From contig CAMPIA010000058.1 of the NCBI GenBank assembly GCA_946886175.1, positions 1 to 7,282 of the forward strand: 7,282 nt of DNA, read 5' to 3'. The notes under the pieces were generated by a model. That model did no database searches, was not told the origin of the DNA, and worked only from the letters and a program-made list of their open reading frames with translations. This document shows positions 6,734 through 7,282 of this stretch, piece by piece (within the stretch, counting starts at the first letter, position 1; the number at the start of each line of letters is the position of its first letter). The DNA comes from an uncultured Altererythrobacter sp. (GTDB taxonomy: Bacteria > Pseudomonadota > Alphaproteobacteria > Sphingomonadales > Sphingomonadaceae). The position numbers were made by a program, and so were the translations under genes.

Positions 6734-7282
6734 TTACCAGAAGAAGTCGTAGATCACGTCGACCACTTCGCCGGTGTAGGTGTTCACCAGCAGAACGTCG
6801 TCGTAGTAGCGGATCCAGCGATAGGGGCCATCGGCCGGCGGCAGGCGATACTGCCACGGATCGTTGATCCAGTAGCGGTTGCCGTAGAACGAGCTGCCGA
6901 GATTGAAGCCGATGTTGATCCGGCTGTAGCTGTAGTTCCGATGGGGCGCATAGTAGCGGCCGATGTTGTAGACGTTCCGGTTCGACGCGCGATAGCGGTG
7001 CCAGTCGTAACGGTCGTTGTCGCGCCAGCGGCGGTTCCACGCGCGCCATTGGCGCTGGTCGCGGCGGTCGTCCAGCCGGTCGCGCCGATTTTCGTTGCGT
7101 TCGCGCCAGTTGTCGCGGCGGTCGTCCCACCGCTCGCGCCGGTCCTCGTTGCGTTCGCGCCAGTTTTCGCGCGCATCGCGGCGCTGGTCGCGATCCTGGA
7201 TGTTGTCGCGGCGCTCGCGCCAGTTCTCACGCCGATCCTGATTGCGCTCGCGCCAGTTCTCGCGCTGATCCTGGCGCCGTTC
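6734..7282 (-). CDS. RcnB family protein (partial, N-terminus beyond right edge)
   Basis: The frame is open from the right edge to TAA at 6736-6734, giving the last 181 residues. The C-terminal 50 or so residues (PYRWIRYYDDVLLVNTYTG, then EVVDVIYDFFW) match the RcnB family. E. coli RcnB is a small periplasmic protein needed for nickel and cobalt homeostasis; the sphingomonad members are longer and mostly untested. In window numbering, residues 1-79 are extremely rich in Arg, Asp, Glu, Asn and Trp, built on imperfect NWRERN(Q/E)DRR units of about 11 residues. Residues 80-130 are Tyr, Arg and Asn rich. A signal peptide is expected at the missing N-terminus but cannot be seen. A metal role should not be assumed: no Cys and only two His (HRYR, PHRNYS) are visible. 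Two hairpins lie downstream. Confidence 0.78.
   Translation of the reverse strand, partial: ERRQDQRENWRERNQDRRENWRERRDNIQDRDQRRDARENWRERNEDRRERWDDRRDNWRERNENRRDRLDDRRDQRQWRAWNRRWRDNDRYDWHRYRASNRNVYNIGRYYAPHRNYSYSRINIGFNLGSSFYGNRYWINDPWQYRLPPADGPYRWIRYYDDVLLVNTYTGEVVDVIYDFFW
7060..7282 (-). repeat. Imperfect tandem repeats coding for Arg/Trp-rich units
   Basis: Plus-strand bases 7211-7243 and 7244-7276 are two adjacent 33-base copies differing at five positions: 19, 23 and the last three. More diverged copies with the shared core GCGTTCGCGCCAGTT start at 7097 and 7151. They encode the repeated NWRER segments of the RcnB-like protein. The 33-base period is in frame (11 codons), so copy-number changes keep the reading frame. 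The array runs off the right edge, so its full size is unknown. Confidence 0.8.

Noticed and set aside
7097..7276. Repeats that might suggest a CRISPR array.
   Set aside because: Units are adjacent or irregularly spaced, diverged, lack unique spacers and lie in frame inside a coding sequence.

Overview
The window is about two-thirds G+C and reads as an ordinary chromosomal segment of an alphaproteobacterium, most likely of the Sphingomonadales (Sphingomonas/Erythrobacter/Novosphingobium-like). This rests on the class I lysyl-tRNA synthetase, the form of the DinG-like helicase, the RcnB-like protein and the high-GC codon use. The genus is inferred; no rRNA gene is present to settle it.

Layout, left to right. 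(1) Minus strand, left edge to 2295: a DinG-type superfamily 2 DNA helicase with an iron-sulfur cluster, cut by the left edge so that its C-terminus is missing. It is a continuous 765-codon frame. (2) 2296-2492: a divergent intergenic region with no gene. (3) Plus strand, 2493-3617: an uncharacterised envelope protein with a signal peptide, a Pro/Ala-rich periplasmic arm, one membrane helix and a compact conserved-looking C-terminal segment, followed by a strong intrinsic terminator at 3648-3676. (4) Plus strand, 3733-5349: class I lysyl-tRNA synthetase. (5) Minus strand, 5354-6022: a 2-oxoglutarate/Fe(II) prolyl-4-hydroxylase-like dioxygenase, meeting the synthetase tail to tail with four bases between the stop codons. 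(6) Plus strand, 6086-6643: a cytochrome b561-family membrane protein, divergent from the dioxygenase across 63 bases. (7) Two hairpins at 6652-6719; the first is a good terminator for leftward transcripts. (8) Minus strand, 6734 to the right edge: the C-terminal 181 residues of an RcnB-like secreted protein with an Arg/Trp-rich repeat region.

The genes look like independent transcription units (divergent, convergent, or separated by a terminator), not an operon. I see no phage, insertion sequence, CRISPR, toxin-antitoxin or biosynthetic cluster, and no convincing new multi-gene system. The points most worth a second look are the odd N-terminal domain of the helicase, the unknown C-terminal segment of the envelope protein, the dioxygenase/b561 pair, and the tandem repeats in the RcnB-like gene.
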